Shown here: piece by piece, positions 32,261-44,555 of the stretch
Layout of the letters: each line of letters begins with the position of its first letter
How positions within the stretch are numbered: the stretch's first letter is position 1
From: Aporrectodea caliginosa
Taxonomy: Eukaryota > Annelida > Clitellata > Crassiclitellata > Lumbricidae
Length of the DNA: 64,000 nt
Reading direction: 5' to 3'
Assembly (NCBI GenBank): GCA_020284085.1
Contig: JACEVL010000128.1
Coordinates: 2,554,829 to 2,618,828, forward strand
Program-made: the position numbers and the translations under genes
The notes under the pieces: generated by a model
What the model saw: only the letters and a program-made list of their open reading frames with translations
Database searches by the model: none
Told to the model about the DNA's origin: nothing

Positions 32261-32880
32261 GTGTAGTACTCACGAGTCAGTCGGGCGAGACGAGGCGTAC
32301 AACTGGACCGTAGAACAATGCAGAACTCCGTTACAAAACCATCGTCAAAAGTCAAGTTCTAACCAATTTCTTCGTTTTGAGTAAGTCCTTCAAGGCCTGA
32401 GTCACACACTAGCTTTATTCGGTGATGATAAATCCCAAAAAACTACCGAAACCACTAAAATAAACACGTTTACATCAGCGATCGAAAAATACGTGCGCGG
32501 CAGCCAGCGAGGCGCCAATCTATGCAGATGATGCTCGACACCTCTGATTGGTGTGCACTGCTAACATGTTCCACTCGCAAACATGATCTGAGCTATTTTA
32601 CCTTCTCCTTTGACAAATTTAAGTCTAGTAATAGGTTATTTGACTCGTGTTGGTTGATCAAGTAGTTTAAAACCTCAAATTCTGAGGTTCATAGTTATTA
32701 TTAATTATTGCTAGAAACATTTGTAATGCATGCAAGATCACACAGAAATGCAAATTTGAAGTGCAGTTAGGCAGTTGCCAGATGAAGATGCCAGAAGATG
32801 AACTTTAGATATCCAAATGTTTGAAAGCCTATGAGAAATAGTGAGTTGAGGTGTTTCTTAAAGGAAGCGAAAGTTCAAGC
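32261..32880. other. 5' flank of the 962-codon LINE and unassigned DNA
   Basis: About 32261-32570 is less AT-rich than its surroundings and could be the LINE 5' untranslated and promoter region. No ORF1 is evident: a 63-codon minus frame at 32164-32355 overlaps in a different frame and has no motif. About 32690-32790 is a diverged relative of 41870-41945 (CAAGATCACACAGAAATGCA against CAAGGTCACACCGAAATGTG). Confidence 0.35.
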
Positions 32881-33482
32881 ATTTTACGAATGTTGATAGT
32901 CGTTTCCGTTCCTTAGGGGCAGAAGCATGGAAGGCTCAACCAACAGACACATACCAGAAGATTGCAGACTGTGGCAGATTGTAAGGTTGAAGGTAGGTAG
33001 GATTGCTCGTTGTGAGGGTTGGATAAGTAAGACTTGATAGTTTTAATCTTAAGCTGAATTGTACTGTAAGCCAATGCAGCTGACCGCGCAGACTTAAAGA
33101 GCTTGAATGAGAAGATACTCACTGCACCACACAAGTCAGAGAATTTTGGATGTGTTGAAGGCTGTTGACTTAAAGATCTTCTATGACTGCAAACTCAGAG
33201 TTGGCAGACAAAGAGGGCAGACTATGCTCTGTGACATGTCTTTGGTATGAGCAGACCTTATGTAACGTATTGATAGAAACAAGATTTGCAGGTTTTTTTA
33301 TTATGGGATTGGAATGTGAGATTACTGTTGAGAGTGACACCAAGTATTTTGACAGTGTTTTGGTACAAGTGGGTGTTGTCAGTACCTTCACAAGTATCAT
33401 CGCTTTTCATGTCAGAAACATCTGTTGGAACTGATACTGGAATGCCCACAGTATGTGGCACAGGCTTCAATGCTGACATGCA
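32880..33482 (-). pseudogene. Decayed L2/CR1-type LINE C-terminal region
   Basis: Minus-strand frames give VKILGVTLNSNLTFQSH (L2 consensus L-G-V-x-L-D-S-x-L-x-F-x-x-H) followed by KSCFYQYVT. Farther on is QLKIKTIKSYLSNPHNEQSY. It has no intact frame longer than about 75 codons. Confidence 0.6.
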
Positions 33483-33955
33483 GTCTGGGTAATGGGTATG
33501 CTATCTTGTGTTTGTTTTTTGTTGTGAAGCCTGCCATGTTGATGTTAGCCATTCAGAAGTATCAATTATTTTGTGGTGTTTGGCTCTTTCCAGAGGCCGA
33601 TCCGAAGCTTCATTAGTTTCATAGTAGATCGCCCCAGACCACAGAAGTTCTCCAGCTTACATGTGAGCAACACCTAAGGGTAATTGAAATGCTCCCCATT
33701 TTTTGCGCTTAAGCTGTACTTGACAATGTCTATCACGATCTGTAAAGGAGAAAGGAATTTTTCTAAGCTATCCTTTTTAAGGAACAAATTTTGGAGCACC
33801 TGTCTCCATTTTCAGTGCTGAAGAGCGCTTACATTTTTTATGCATGTTGTCTATAGAAAATGACATTGCAAGGAAGCTCTCATTTGAAACTGTATGTGAA
33901 TATGTTGCTAGAAAAACCATAAAAAAGAGAATTTTGATAAAATATGCTTCATTTA
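33483..33955. other. No recognisable feature
   Basis: AT-rich sequence between two LINE relics. It may be the endonuclease region of the following LINE decayed beyond recognition, but I cannot show that. Confidence 0.3.
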
Positions 33956-34623
33956 TGATGGAGGGGTGGGCAAAGAAGCGCTTGGTTTCAATAGAGGAGG
34001 CAGAAAAGAAGCATGGATATTAACAGAAACGTGGCAGGCAATAGACGAGAGGAGACATCTCAAACAAGAATTGGAACAGGCAAGGGCAGGCGATCTTGGC
34101 CACCAAGAGGCGTACATGAAGTACAGGGCACAGGATAAAGAGGTTAAGAAGAGATGTAGGCAGGATTAAAAACAAGTACATCTTACAGAAGACAACTGAG
34201 GTGGAGGATGCTGGGAGAAGAGGAGACTCCAAAACACTATACCGGATAGTAGTAGAGGCAGTACAAGCCAAATTTGGTCAGTATACTGCATTTTTTTAAC
34301 ACGGATTGCCGCTTTGCACAGTTGTAGTTGGATCCTAAGAGAACATTTTAGGAAGGGGAGGCATTCGAAATTTCCCTTAGAATTCAAGATGGCGGCTTTT
34401 TTCAAAATGGCCGACCGAAATTGAGATTTTTCAATATCTCGACTTCTGGTTCACTTAGAACCATTATCTTGGTGTCTAAATATACACATTTAGGGGTAAT
34501 GATTTCACTAGGGACATTGCAGAGTAGCACCTGTCTCAATTTTCGGCGGTCATTTTGGAAAATGGCCGACCAATGAGACTGGAGCTAATCTGCGAAGACC
34601 CTAGTGGAATAATTGTCCCTTAA

Positions 34624-35622
34624 CCTTGCGACTACCAGTGGGGTCAAAAATGACCCCAGAGGTAGTTTGCACTAGTGCTGCTCACCCCCCATAAGAGATA
34701 TCTCAATGAAATTTTATGACTTTATAGGTAATCCTGTTTTGTACAAAATTCCAAGTTTTATTTTACATTTTCTATCACCAGATGGCACTGGTATACCATT
34801 TATACACTGAGTACCAGTGGGGTCATTTTTGACCCCAGTGTAAACTGAATAATTCTGACATATGCAAAAATAACAAGATACATTTTTATTGAGCTAACAT
34901 TGATTTTAAATGTATTTTAACAAGGATAAACTATTATATATTGTTTACTTAGTAAATTTATTGCCAAAAATGTTGACAGTCTGCTAACAGGTTCAAACTA
35001 GTTGTGAAAAAACAATTCTAAAGGAAACGGAAGTGGATAAATAAGGAAAGCAGTGCCATTTATGGTGAAACATGGAGTGATATATCTGACAAACCTAGAA
35101 ATGAAGCAGTACAGCAAAAATGTAGAGTTTAGACGTTGTTTCAGCGACAGCATGACTAGAAATCGGTTCCAGAAATTATCACGTACCCTTAGATTTGACG
35201 ATGTGGTGCGTAGAATAGAAAGTCAATATCCTAAACAACTTGCACTTATTTGACAAGTGGACAAAATCATAAGAAAATGATAAGAAGTCGAATATAATCT
35301 GTGCAAAAAGTAAGCGCAATTATGTCGTTCTTGCCGAGTATACCTGCATAAACTGTAAACAGTAACTGTAATGACCGGATATTGTCAATACTAGTTTTGA
35401 ACATAGAACACTCGAACACTTTGAACACTAATCTGAAAATATTAAATTAAAAATTTATTCATTTCAACAGCCTAATCATGTTCCAAATACTTTACTAATA
35501 TTTGTTTTCATGGCAATAAATAAAAATGTAAAAAACAAAGAACTTATTGTAAAAATTGTGTTGGGGTCATTTTTGACCCCACTGGTACTCAGTGTATCAA
35601 AAAAATTCTGGTAGTCTGAGGG
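34624..35622. mobile_element. piggyBac-type element with TTAA duplication
   Basis: TTAA occurs at 34620-34623 and 35623-35626. The ends are CCTTGCGACTACCAG and CTGGTAGTCTGAGG (inverted, two mismatches). Just inside, GGGGTCAAAAATGACCCC at the left and GGGGTCATTTTTGACCCC at the right are themselves palindromic. The remaining transposase is the fragment at 35053-35250. Deleted and inactive. Confidence 0.88.
35053..35250 (+). pseudogene. piggyBac transposase fragment
   Basis: The residues YLTNLEMKQY and FSDSMTRNRFQKLSRTLRFD followed by D match the piggyBac motif (M-x-R-N/D-R-F-x-x-L-x-R-x-L-R/H-F-D/N-D) just before the catalytic core. The nominal start is GTG, so the true start is not here. The frame stops at 35251-35253. 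None of the later catalytic Asp motifs is visible. Confidence 0.75.
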
Positions 35623-38099
35623 TTAATGTGTGTGTTTGGACACCAAAATAACGATTCTAAGTGAACCAGAAGCCGAGATATTCAAAAACCTAAATTTTCG
35701 TCGGCCATTTTGGAAAATGGCCGACCGATGAGACCTGGGCTACTCTGCGATGGCCCTAGTGGAATCATTGCCCCTAAATGTGTATGTTTAGACACCAAAA
35801 TAACAATTCTAAGTGAACTAGAAGCCAAGATATTGAAAATCTCAATTTTCGTTGGCCATTTTGGAAAATGGCCGACCGATGAGACCGGGGCTACTCTGCG
35901 ATGGCCCTAGTGGAATCTTTGCCCCTAAATATGTATGTTTAGACACCAAGATGATGATTCTAAGTGAACTAGAAGCCGAGATATTTAAAAATCTCAATTT
36001 CGGTCGGCCATTTTGAAAAAAGCCGCCATCTTGAATTCTAAGGGAAATTTCGAATGCCTCCCCTTCCTAAAATGTTCTCTTAGGATCCAGCTACAACTGT
36101 GCAAATCGGCAATCCGTGTTAAAAAAATGCAGTATACATTCGTGTACCGCCTGGACTATATTGAAAGAGCTCCCAGGAGGTACAAGAGTGCAAAACCTTG
36201 CTCTAAAAAAGATGGATCGACAACTGACAAAGACACACGAGGAGGAGGCCAGGAAGTGGAGGGAATACTTTGAAAGTATATTAAACTGTCCAGAGCCGAC
36301 AACATACGCAGGAGAAATGGAGAGGAAGGAGGAAACCGAAGAGCTTGAGATAGACAGAGATGATATCAGCGAGGATGAGGTCCGGAAAGCACTCAAGAGC
36401 CTGAAAAACGGAAGGGCTGCAGGGAATGACGGAATAAAACCGGAACTACTCAAGTACGGAGGAGATGCGATGGTAAAATCACTAACAAATTTATGCAACA
36501 AAGTGTGGAAAGCTGGTAGTGTGCCGAGAGAATGGAGAGACGGCATCATCGTCCCAATCCCGAAAAAAGGAGACCCAAAAGAATGTTCCAACTGGAGAGG
36601 TGTCACGCTCCTGTCGACACCGGGCAAGATCATGGCTTCAATAGTGCTGAACCGTATGAGAACTGCTATTGACGAGAGCTAGACAGGAACAGGCAGGTTT
36701 CAGGCCGGGAAGATCATGCTGAGAACAAATCTTTACACTCAGGCAGATCATAGAGAAGGCTTTGATGTGGCAGACTCCTGTGGTGATAAATTTCATCAAC
36801 TTCACAAAGGCTTTTGACAGTGTCCACAGAGAGTCGCTATGGAAAATAATGAAGAGCTACAGAATACCATTACCAACCAAGATCATAGACATTGCGAGGA
36901 GTTTCTACAATGGCAGCCGGTGTGCAGTGAGACATGGAGGAGAGGTAGGAGAGTGGTTTCAGATTGTGACTGGAGTATGACAGGGATGTGTGCTGTCACC
37001 TATGATCTTTGCACTGGTGGTGGACTGGGTAATGAAAAGAGCAACGGAGAGCAATAATTCTGGATTGAAGTAGATAAACACTGACAGGCTTAGTGACTTG
37101 GACTTTGCTGATGACATCGCTTTGCTGGATAATACCTGGGATGGAGTAAAAGAAATAACGGACAAAGTACAGGAGGAGGCAGCTAGAGTCGGGCTTACAA
37201 TAAATCCAGAGAAGACCAATATCATGAAGATAGGGAAATGGCAAGAAGCAGGCAGGATCACGATCGACAATAGGCCAATCGATGTGGTGGATGACTTTTG
37301 CTACCTTGGCAGCACATTGACGGCAGATAGCAGCTGTGACAAGGAGATAGGATACATATTGGGAAAGCAAACGCGACTTTTGGGAGACTGGAAAAGATTT
37401 GGAAAAGCAATGGATGCAGCGTGAAGATCAAGATCCGGTTATATTAGGCCGTAGTGTTAAGCACCCTGCTTTATGGAGCAGAGACGTGGCCACTGACGGT
37501 AGCAAATAGGAAAAAACTGGAGGCAGCACATCACAGATGGCAAAGAAGAATTCTGCACATCTCCTGGAAAGGTAAGATCACAAACAAAACTATCAGAGAA
37601 AGAACAGGGCAGGATAAGCTAGAACAGGGCAGGATAAGCTAGAGAACATCATCAGAAAGAAACGACTGAACTGGATGGAACATGTGGCCCGAATGAATAG
37701 TGATAGAAGAGCCAACCAGGTGATTAACTGGACTCCGGAGGGGAAGCGCGGGAGAGGAAGGCCAAGAAAGAACTGGATGGGAACTTTTCGAGAGGACCTG
37801 AGATGCCTGGAGATGACGGTGGAGGATGCTATCAAGGTGGCGAAGGACAGGGAAGAGTGGAAAAACTGCGTTGCCTGACGTGCAGTTCTGCACAGGAAGG
37901 ACTAAGGTCTAAGGTAAGGTCATTTATGATGTAATATGTATTCTTGTCCGTGTCTTCCGTGTCTAGTTGCGAAGGGGTCCTCATAGCAGTTCAAGGAAGT
38001 TCAGGGTCCAAAAGATATAGGTCCGTCTCTGGCTCTTTCGACACCATTTGGATACCAAACAGCATTATTAATATAGAAGAAGTGAAGGATGTCATGAAG

Positions 38100-38480
38100 T
38101 GAACTTTCCTGTTACGCTAATTTGACTCAGTTTGTTGCGGTAGGTTGTGCTGCTAAATTTCTATGTTATGAAGGTCGTAATAAACCGGACTCATTTCACA
38201 TGTGGCCTATGGGCCGCAGGCCCACGGGATGATTTTTAGAAGAAGAAGTTAAGTCATTCATGAAGTAAACTTTTCCTCTTACTCTGTTGACTAGACTCAT
38301 TTCCTTTTGGTAGGTGGTGCTGCTATAATCTTACGCTATGAACTAGTCATTTCATTTTGGTATGTGGCACTGCTCAGAACATGGCCGCCTGTCTTGTTCT
38401 GTGAACTAGGCTCGTTGCATTTCGGTAGTTGGCACTGTTATGAACATGGCTGTTGTTTACAAGAATATACAAGAACTAGA
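38100..38480 (+). repeat. Degenerate tandem array, about 60-70-bp units
   Basis: Four units share ACTCATTTCATTTTGGTAGG, TGGCACTGCT and a CTATGAACTAG-like word (near 38125, 38297, 38345 and 38408). GGGATGATTTTT occurs at the LINE 3' end (38227) and again at 38540. Non-coding. Confidence 0.5.
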
Positions 38481-38549
38481 ACCGTCACATAGATTCAGAT
38501 TTACGTGTAACGAAAGTTCAGACGGGCATGCGACCCGTGGGATGATTTT

Positions 38550-39255
38550 TCAAATTCTTTTCAACTGGCAAATATCTATGGTAGTTGACATATATTTCCC
38601 ATTTCCTGTCATTCCAAAAGTACAAACAGTGCCAGTTATGTGCAGTGAATAATGCCAATGCTTTGTCTTGATGGCCTATCTGAGAGTCAAAGGAATGCCA
38701 ATATGCAATCTTCACATGAGAGGTTATGTTTACACTGATCACATACTTGCCACCTATGTAGCAGAAACAGTCTGCACTATTCAAAGATCCTCTTGTGTTC
38801 TTTTATTTGAGATATAAAATGAACACTCTGCTAAGAAATACTGTGTAGCAACAAGGCAAAATAAAGCAAAAGAAGCAAAATTTTATGATAAACACTAACC
38901 TTTGTGTAACTATGATGCACAGATTTGTGCATAAATATTGGAGATCTGCATGCTTGCATCTATGCAAGCAAACAGCCCTTTCAGCAGTGTGTTCATATAG
39001 AAATTCATCTTTAACGCAATCTAAGTTACTGTCTAACTCAATACAGTTATTTGTCAAAAGTTGTACATTTTAGGTACGGTAAAACCTCTCTTTACCCTTT
39101 GTCACACCAGTTTGTTTGGTTTCTGATGCTCTATATAATGACGTTGCCTGGACTGGTTTCGCGATAGCTCTCAAGCTCTCTATATATGCAATGTAACTGA
39201 TAGCATTGTGTCTATCTGATTTTGGACCAATAAACTAATATAATAATAATTTATG
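38550..39255. other. No recognisable gene
   Basis: AT-rich sequence without a supported feature. Short frames on both strands (38518-38784 minus, 38803-39057 minus) overlap each other and show no motif. Confidence 0.35.
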
Positions 39256-39593
39256 TACCGAATTTTCGCGTATGTAACATGTTGGTTATACAAAGTTTTA
39301 CCAATGATGCACCCTAGCTGCGTGGTATATTTGTGGGTGTGTTATATAAATTAAATTTTGCACAACCAAATTTTGTGTCGGATTATTTTCAGGTCATGGT
39401 CAGAAACTGCTATAAAAAGTTTTTTGGCATACAATACGGAGGCATGGACGTTGACAAAATCAACATCAGTAGTTGTATTCGTTTATTACTATTATCATCA
39501 AGATATTACAGTCCATCTGACAAGCCACAGAAAGTTACAATTGAATGTTCAAAAAAAATTATAAATTTGACCTTTAATATAGTTCAATATTTC

Positions 39594-40004
39594 CAGTGAT
39601 GGACTCGAAACTAATTTAACAGAGGTTAAGTGAACTATAATAATGCACAGTATCAATGACATTTTCACTTTCAAACTATATAATGTGTACCAGACTAATA
39701 GTCCTACTACAGTTCTACCAGAAAATTATGAAGACAGTTGCTAATGCAAACAATAATGCATCATGCAATGCAATACTGTTCACTCGACTTAAGTTAATAA
39801 AACCAGTTACTCATGACTATAATTGCGGAATTTTGCGTAGTTGTTGATTTTGTTTGTTAAACCTTTTAGTTAATAACTAAAAAATATTAGTTAAACTATG
39901 GTTTTAGCTAATCTAGTTTTTTCAAGTTAAACTGTATCCTTAATTAACAAAATTTAGTGTAACTAAAAGTGTTCAACTTTTTAGTTAACTTTCGCCCATC
40001 ACTG
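39594..40004. mobile_element. hAT MITE with CAGTGATGG ends
   Basis: The left end CAGTGATGGACTCGAAACTA and the right end TTAGTTAACTTTCGCCCATC plus ACTG are inverted. The flanks AATATTTC (39586-39593) and AATATTAC (40005-40012) match at 7 of 8. The right half is rich in TTAGTTAA words. No coding capacity. Confidence 0.78.
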
Positions 40005-40235
40005 AATATTACCGTATATAAATTGTAATTGTTTGTTATTTCCTATTTAACAGTAAACGAATATACACAGACTGCATTGTATATTATCGCTCGTGCAGCT
40101 CTAGGTATGAAGGTCAGGGAAGAAGAATATCTTATAATTAATATAGCGCATTTTTGAATGTCTCAGCCACAATCAAAGGAAATACACACAAACAGCTTTG
40201 TTTGATCAAACTGGCTTTTTCATTAATTCATTCGG

Positions 40236-40572
40236 GAATTTATATAGCGCCCCTTCAAGGAAACTACTCAGAGGCGCTCCCGACTCCAACGCGCCCAAAA
40301 AGAACAGTTTTGAGTTTAGTAAGGAAAGTTTCAGGCAGACTCCCAGGGTGTAGACGCAGCTCTAGTGGAAGACCATTCCAGATCATTGGGCCTGCCACAG
40401 AAAAAGCTCGGCTCTGCATTGTTGCAGTACGAGCAAAAGGAACCATAAGAACTCCTTTTTCTGTGGAGCGTAGGAGGCGATGCCCTGGGACAACAGAAAT
40501 CAAACGGCAGAGCTCACGGAGGTAAGTTGGGGCGAGGCCCTGGAGACAGCGCAAAACCAAGGCAGCTTATAT
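40236..40572 (-). pseudogene. L2-type LINE 3' fragment
   Basis: The minus strand encodes LQGLAPTYLRELCRLISVVP, then KGVLMVPFARTATMQSRAFS and GPMIWNGLPLELR, the L2 C-terminus. The 3' end AGCGCCTCTGAGTAGTTTCC and GGGGCGCTATATAAATTCC precedes an AATG-type tail (TTCATTAATTCATTC on the plus strand). Confidence 0.82.
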
Positions 40573-40869
40573 CAAAGCCTCCCTTTCAAAGACACTCCAC
40601 ACTAAAACACTATAATTTTTTGGCGGGGAGACCCTACCTTGTGAAGATATAATGGAATCAGTAAGAAGTTATAGCCTATAAGATAAGTAACATTAATGTT
40701 AGCGCACACGTTCGTTTATTACCTCGTAGGCGGACACATGAAAATGCACGCGTGTTATAATCTGGTGCGTGATATATAATTCAATTTTTACTCAAACTCC
40801 AAAAGTAAGCGGGTTATATTTGCTTGTGTGTTATATATGAGTGCGTGTTATATCCACAAAAATACGGTA

Positions 40870-42055
40870 GTTTGATCTAACACACACATGTTTCTGATCC
40901 ATTTGCTCAATTTGTACATACCATGTTATCTAGAATATGTAAAATTATGAGTCATTTTGTTTCACGTTTTGAATAATACTGAATGTCCTGATATGCCGGA
41001 TCAATCAATTCTTACTTCAGATTGGATTGTGCACACTGGATTTAGTCTAAAACATATCTTTGGTATCTGTAGAAAATTTGCTGTTGACAAGTATAAATAG
41101 TAGCTTTTTAGATTCCAACAGTTTAATGTCTGTTGGATGATGGGTTTAACTGAAGTGGACCACTTTAGGAAGACCTTTGAGGTCTTTGAAAGACAAAGTG
41201 TTTAGCATAACATATTGCTGTATGTTTGGTTCTGAATTCTCTATTTTAATCCATACAGTTGCATATCATGTGTACAATGGGATTTTGTAGTAATGAGATT
41301 TTTATTTATTGTAGATGTTAGTTTCCAAAATGACAAATGATCCACAGGTTAGTGTTTGTTGTTACTCTTGCTGAAAAGATTTTTCTAATTAGGTACCACA
41401 TGGGAGTGTACAAAGACAACTTTGGCATTTATCTGCAAACTTTTGGCAGAAATTGAGCACAGTTGTTTTAATGAATTTGCATTTTTAGAAGTGACTTATT
41501 TTCCTGAATTTGATACTATATCAACAGTGTCTTGTTTGATGTTGCTGCATTGCACCTAACAATGGTTACAGTTGGAGCTCAGTGCTGATCACCTTAAAGT
41601 AGAAATTAGATCGCAAACCACAGCCATTTTCTGAATAAGCTACAGAGAGTTGTTTTGTCTTCGCCACTGATGCCCATACTAGCTTATATGATTACCGGGT
41701 ATGGATATCAGCTATCAGCTACCAGTTGTACCGGTGTTCGGCAGTATAAAGAGTATGGCTTTCAAACTTTTGCAGTTGCTGAACAGTTTTGAAATATCTG
41801 CTTGCTATTGCTCAAATTAGGTGCAAGCTAAATAAATTGCAATGTTTAATTGATCTTGAAACCATATTTATTATTATTAATTCAATTTGTAACACGCACA
41901 AGGTCACACCGAAATGTGAATCTGAACATAGTTATGTGACTGTGCAGGTTATAATGGTCTCGAAACTGAATTATGCAAGCTGCGGTCATGATAACTTGTG
42001 AATGAATAAACGAATATTATTGTTTTTATTATTATTGCTCCTCTGAGTAGGGGTC
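40870..42055. other. AT-rich stretch with a palindromic patch and an L2 tail
   Basis: No gene is seen. GATATCAGCTATCAGCTACC at about 41704 is a patch of short inverted words. GAGTAGGGGTCTTGAAGGGT with GCTCTATAAG at 42044-42073 resembles a plus-strand L2 3' end without coding sequence. The rest is unassigned. Confidence 0.35.
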
Positions 42056-42059
42056 TTGA

Positions 42060-42710
42060 AGGGTGCTCTATAAGTTTTGGGTGACCCGCCAAAAGCGCCT
42101 CTGACAAATGCGTTCCATCAAAAGCGCCCCGACAAAAGCGCCCTGACAAATGCGTTCCATCAAAAGCACCCGACAAAAGCGCCCTGACAAATGTGCAAAA
42201 AAACACATAAAACCCCGATATAAGTGCCCCAACAGTAGCGCCGCAAAATAACTGACAAATGCACCCTGACATTCGGCAGGGGAACGAAGGCAGCCTTCCA
42301 CTAAGAATAAATAAGTTCAGGTAACTCGTCAGTTGCAGGTGCTTTCCAGCAGTTATGGGACTGTTCCAATCCTCGACTACCTCCGTGATATTGTGCACAA
42401 TTTACACATTTAGTCGGTTTAAACTGTCTGACAAGTTGGAGGAACTTATGACAATCGTCTTTCAAAAGATAAAACCTGTAAATGTATAACTGTCAGCCTG
42501 GCAACATATTTTCTTTCTTAGAATGTTTTATTAGTCACTATCTAGTTTATTATTTAGATGCATTAAAATATCGTGCACTGTACCGCTTTCGTTGTGTCTC
42601 ATTTTTCGTCTCATTCAACAGGCAGGGACGGGCACATTTGTTGGGTGCGCTTTTGTGGGGCGCATTTGTCACGGGCGCAATTGTCGGTGAACCTAAGTTT
42701 TGATTGATTA
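42060..42710. repeat. GCGCC-rich inverted and tandem repeat region (MITE-like)
   Basis: GACAAAAGCGCCCTGACAAA and CATCAAAAGCGCCCC units repeat at 42085-42265. Related words occur in inverse orientation at 42630-42700 (GGGTGCGCTTTTGTGGGGCG, CATTTGTCACGGGCGC). AAGTTTTGGGTGACCCGCC (42073) and GGTGAACCTAAGTTTTG (42686) may be terminal. I could not confirm a TSD. Confidence 0.5.
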
Positions 42711-42711
42711 A

Positions 42712-43640
42712 ATATTAAAAACCAGTCTCTGAAGAATTTATAAATTCCATGTCAAAGTAACAATTAAAGTTTTACAATTTAGCGAACCATTACTGTTTAG
42801 GGCTGTTCTTCCATCCTGCTTATGCCCTGTCGAATGAAGGGATTTTATAATTTGAATGACAGTGCAGGCTAATCCTATAGGCCAGGGCTTAGGGATAGCC
42901 GCTAATTGCATGATAAGTAGTTGATGACGATTATTGACCGTTAAGCGTGTCAATCAGTGAAGAAAGATATTGCGGTATACAGTGTATATATTGCAAGAGT
43001 AATAGTTGATGACTATTATTACTAGGGTGCTTCATATTTCATTTCTTTTTCTATTACTCAAAAAGCATGTTTACCAAAATTTGACAATATTCTGACAATC
43101 TAGGTGTCCCACACAATAATTGAAGTTTTACAATTTAGCGAACCATTACCACATGTCATACATGTCATGCAAGTTACACACGTTATGCCGCAATAATCCT
43201 TTAAAGAATGTTCCAATAGTCCTCATCATTGACAATGCTGTATTGGCCAAGAGCCAATTAGGCAAGTCAAATTATGGCTGGGCGATGAACTGAACGAACT
43301 GAGGGCAAGGGGCAAGGCAGAGATCACCGCCACAACATATTTTTTGGCATTGAACTATTATAAAGCATGCCATTCATGTATACATGCGATTATTCATTAT
43401 AATAAATTTTAATACAGTTAATAATTTTCAATAAATTTTAGTCGTTTCTTTTGAGTTTACTGGTGTGGCCCTGATTGACATGCTTAACGGTCGCCAGCCC
43501 GGCAGCCTGTGGCAGATGCAGAGTAGATTGTGTGAAGGAAGGTGATTTCAAGAGGGTCATCACGTTCTAGCAGCCTCCCACCATGCATAGGTATGGTATC
43601 GTAGCAGTACTTACTAACTGAACGCAAGGCTGGTCTTGGG
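42712..43640. other. Non-coding stretch with a short direct repeat
   Basis: GAAGTTTTACAATTTAGCGA at 43123 repeats AAAGTTTTACAATTTAGCGA at 42766; both continue ACCATTAC. No gene or paired termini otherwise. Confidence 0.4.
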
Positions 43641-43643
43641 ATA

Positions 43644-43999
43644 GCCGGTGTCACGAAATAGAGTATCCCCCATACATGAGTATCCCCTTTAGCGAAATGG
43701 AGTATTCGGTTTAGTTTGGCGGTTTCTAAGTGTATTCATTCGTACAATTTGGATTTATTGTACACATAAAATATTTAAAGTTGCGTATCTTTAGTTTGTA
43801 CGTCGACCTGAAATTAATTTACTTCATTTTTGTGATTTTGACTGGATTTTCGTCGAGGCTATCGTGACGCGTATGACGATGGGGGATAGAATGGTTTATT
43901 CCCCCGGATACTCTAAACCGGTTTATTCCATCTGGGGGGATAAATTCATACATCCCCCCGGATAGTCTTAGGACGGATACTCTATTTCGTCATACCGGC
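43644..43999. mobile_element. MITE with GCCGGTGTCACGAAATAGAG ends
   Basis: GCCGGTGTCACGAAATAGAG (43644) is inverted at the right as CTCTATTTCGTCATACCGGC (ending 43999), one indel or substitution apart. Words of the GGATACTC and TCCCCC type repeat inside. A related right end is at 59600-59766. No convincing TSD. Confidence 0.7.
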
Positions 44000-44148
44000 A
44001 ATTGAACCGGTGCGGATGCTAACTGCCCTCTGTGCGGATGACTAAATCCACCGCTGTAGCAGAGGCGCACACATCTTCAGCTTCACACGTGAGAGACAAT
44101 GTCTGTTATGAAACAGTTGAATGTGACTAAGCTCTTAAAAGTTACTTA

Positions 44149-44555
44149 ATATCAAATCAAATCAAATTTATTTGAGTCGAGATGCAATGTACATTGTAAT
44201 CAGTGTAATCAAGTTCACAATCATGGCGACAGTAGTAATTCAGTTATTGTAATTAACAAGTAAGAATCTGTGTAAAGCATAACAGTGAGAGAGTATAGAA
44301 ACTGAGTAGAAGAAGGTCTAACTCGACTCATGGAGAGAAGAAGCTCACAGAGCTTATTTAGTCGTCCCCATATAAGTAATGAAGTGCAAATGAAGTGCAA
44401 GGAGAACAAGAATTAACACTGTGGCATGTAGAACTTATAAGCGGTACACAGAATAATTTAATCGCATGTATGTAAAAGTTTTTTATATGCCAGTTTAAAG
44501 GAGTTAAGGGAGGTTAGAGAACGGATGCTAGGGTCAATAGCATTCCATAGTTTTG
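44149..44555 (-). mobile_element. Minus-strand LINE 3' end with (AAATC)n tail
   Basis: ATCAAATCAAATCAAATTTA at 44151 is a short tandem tail read in reverse, followed by a LINE-like 3' segment. GCATTCCATAGTTTTGGACC at about 44540 fits the region encoding the G-P-x-x-W-N-A motif. No clear open frame. Confidence 0.45.

Larger units (their letters stand above)
34284..36134. mobile_element. Foldback element with long inverted arms, split by piggyBac
   Basis: The left end TACTGCATTTTTTTAACACG is inverted at the right (CGTGTTAAAAAAATGCAGTA, bar one A). TA dinucleotides flank it (34282-34283 and 36135-36136), suggesting a TA-inserting class. The arms run some 300 bp (for example GAACATTTTAGGAAGGGGAG at 34341 against CTCCCCTTCCTAAAATGTTC at 36057). 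AAAATGGCCGACCGATGAGA units repeat inside. A piggyBac element splits the interior at TTAA 34620. No own transposase seen. Confidence 0.8.
33960..38249 (+). pseudogene. LINE endonuclease-linker and reverse transcriptase, split by nested transposons
   Basis: At 33966-34200: RGGRKEAWILTETWQAIDER and KYRAQDKEVKKRCRQD, a linker typical of LINEs. The 34284-36134 element interrupts it. It resumes at about 36150: HEEEARKWREYFESILNCPE, GRAAGNDGIKPELLKYGG, NWRGVTLLSTPGKIMASIV, FINFTKAFDSVHRESLWKI (catalytic Asp), IVTGV then QGCVLSPMIF across a TGA, DLDFADDIALLD (catalytic Asp pair), DDFCYLGSTLTADSSCD, STLLYGAETWPLT, and NWMEHVARM with [20 protein letters not shown], ending at 37876. Several stops and frameshifts make it dead. 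The 3' region ends in an (AGA)n-like tail near 38240-38249. A minus-strand 180-codon frame at 36091-36633 is a shadow. Confidence 0.83.
39258..40867. mobile_element. TA-flanked inverted-repeat element carrying other insertions
   Basis: TA at 39256-39257 and 40868-40869 flanks CCGAATTTTCGCGTATGTAA (left) and TTATATCCACAAAAATACGG (right), an imperfect inverted pair. Subterminal words of the GTGTTATAT type recur on both sides (39340-39350 and 40740-40855). The interior contains a hAT MITE and an L2 fragment. The pairing is imperfect, so confidence is moderate. Confidence 0.5.

Noticed and set aside
36091..36633. 180-codon minus-strand gene
   Set aside because: It is antisense to a clear LINE reverse transcriptase frame and has low-complexity Ser-rich content.
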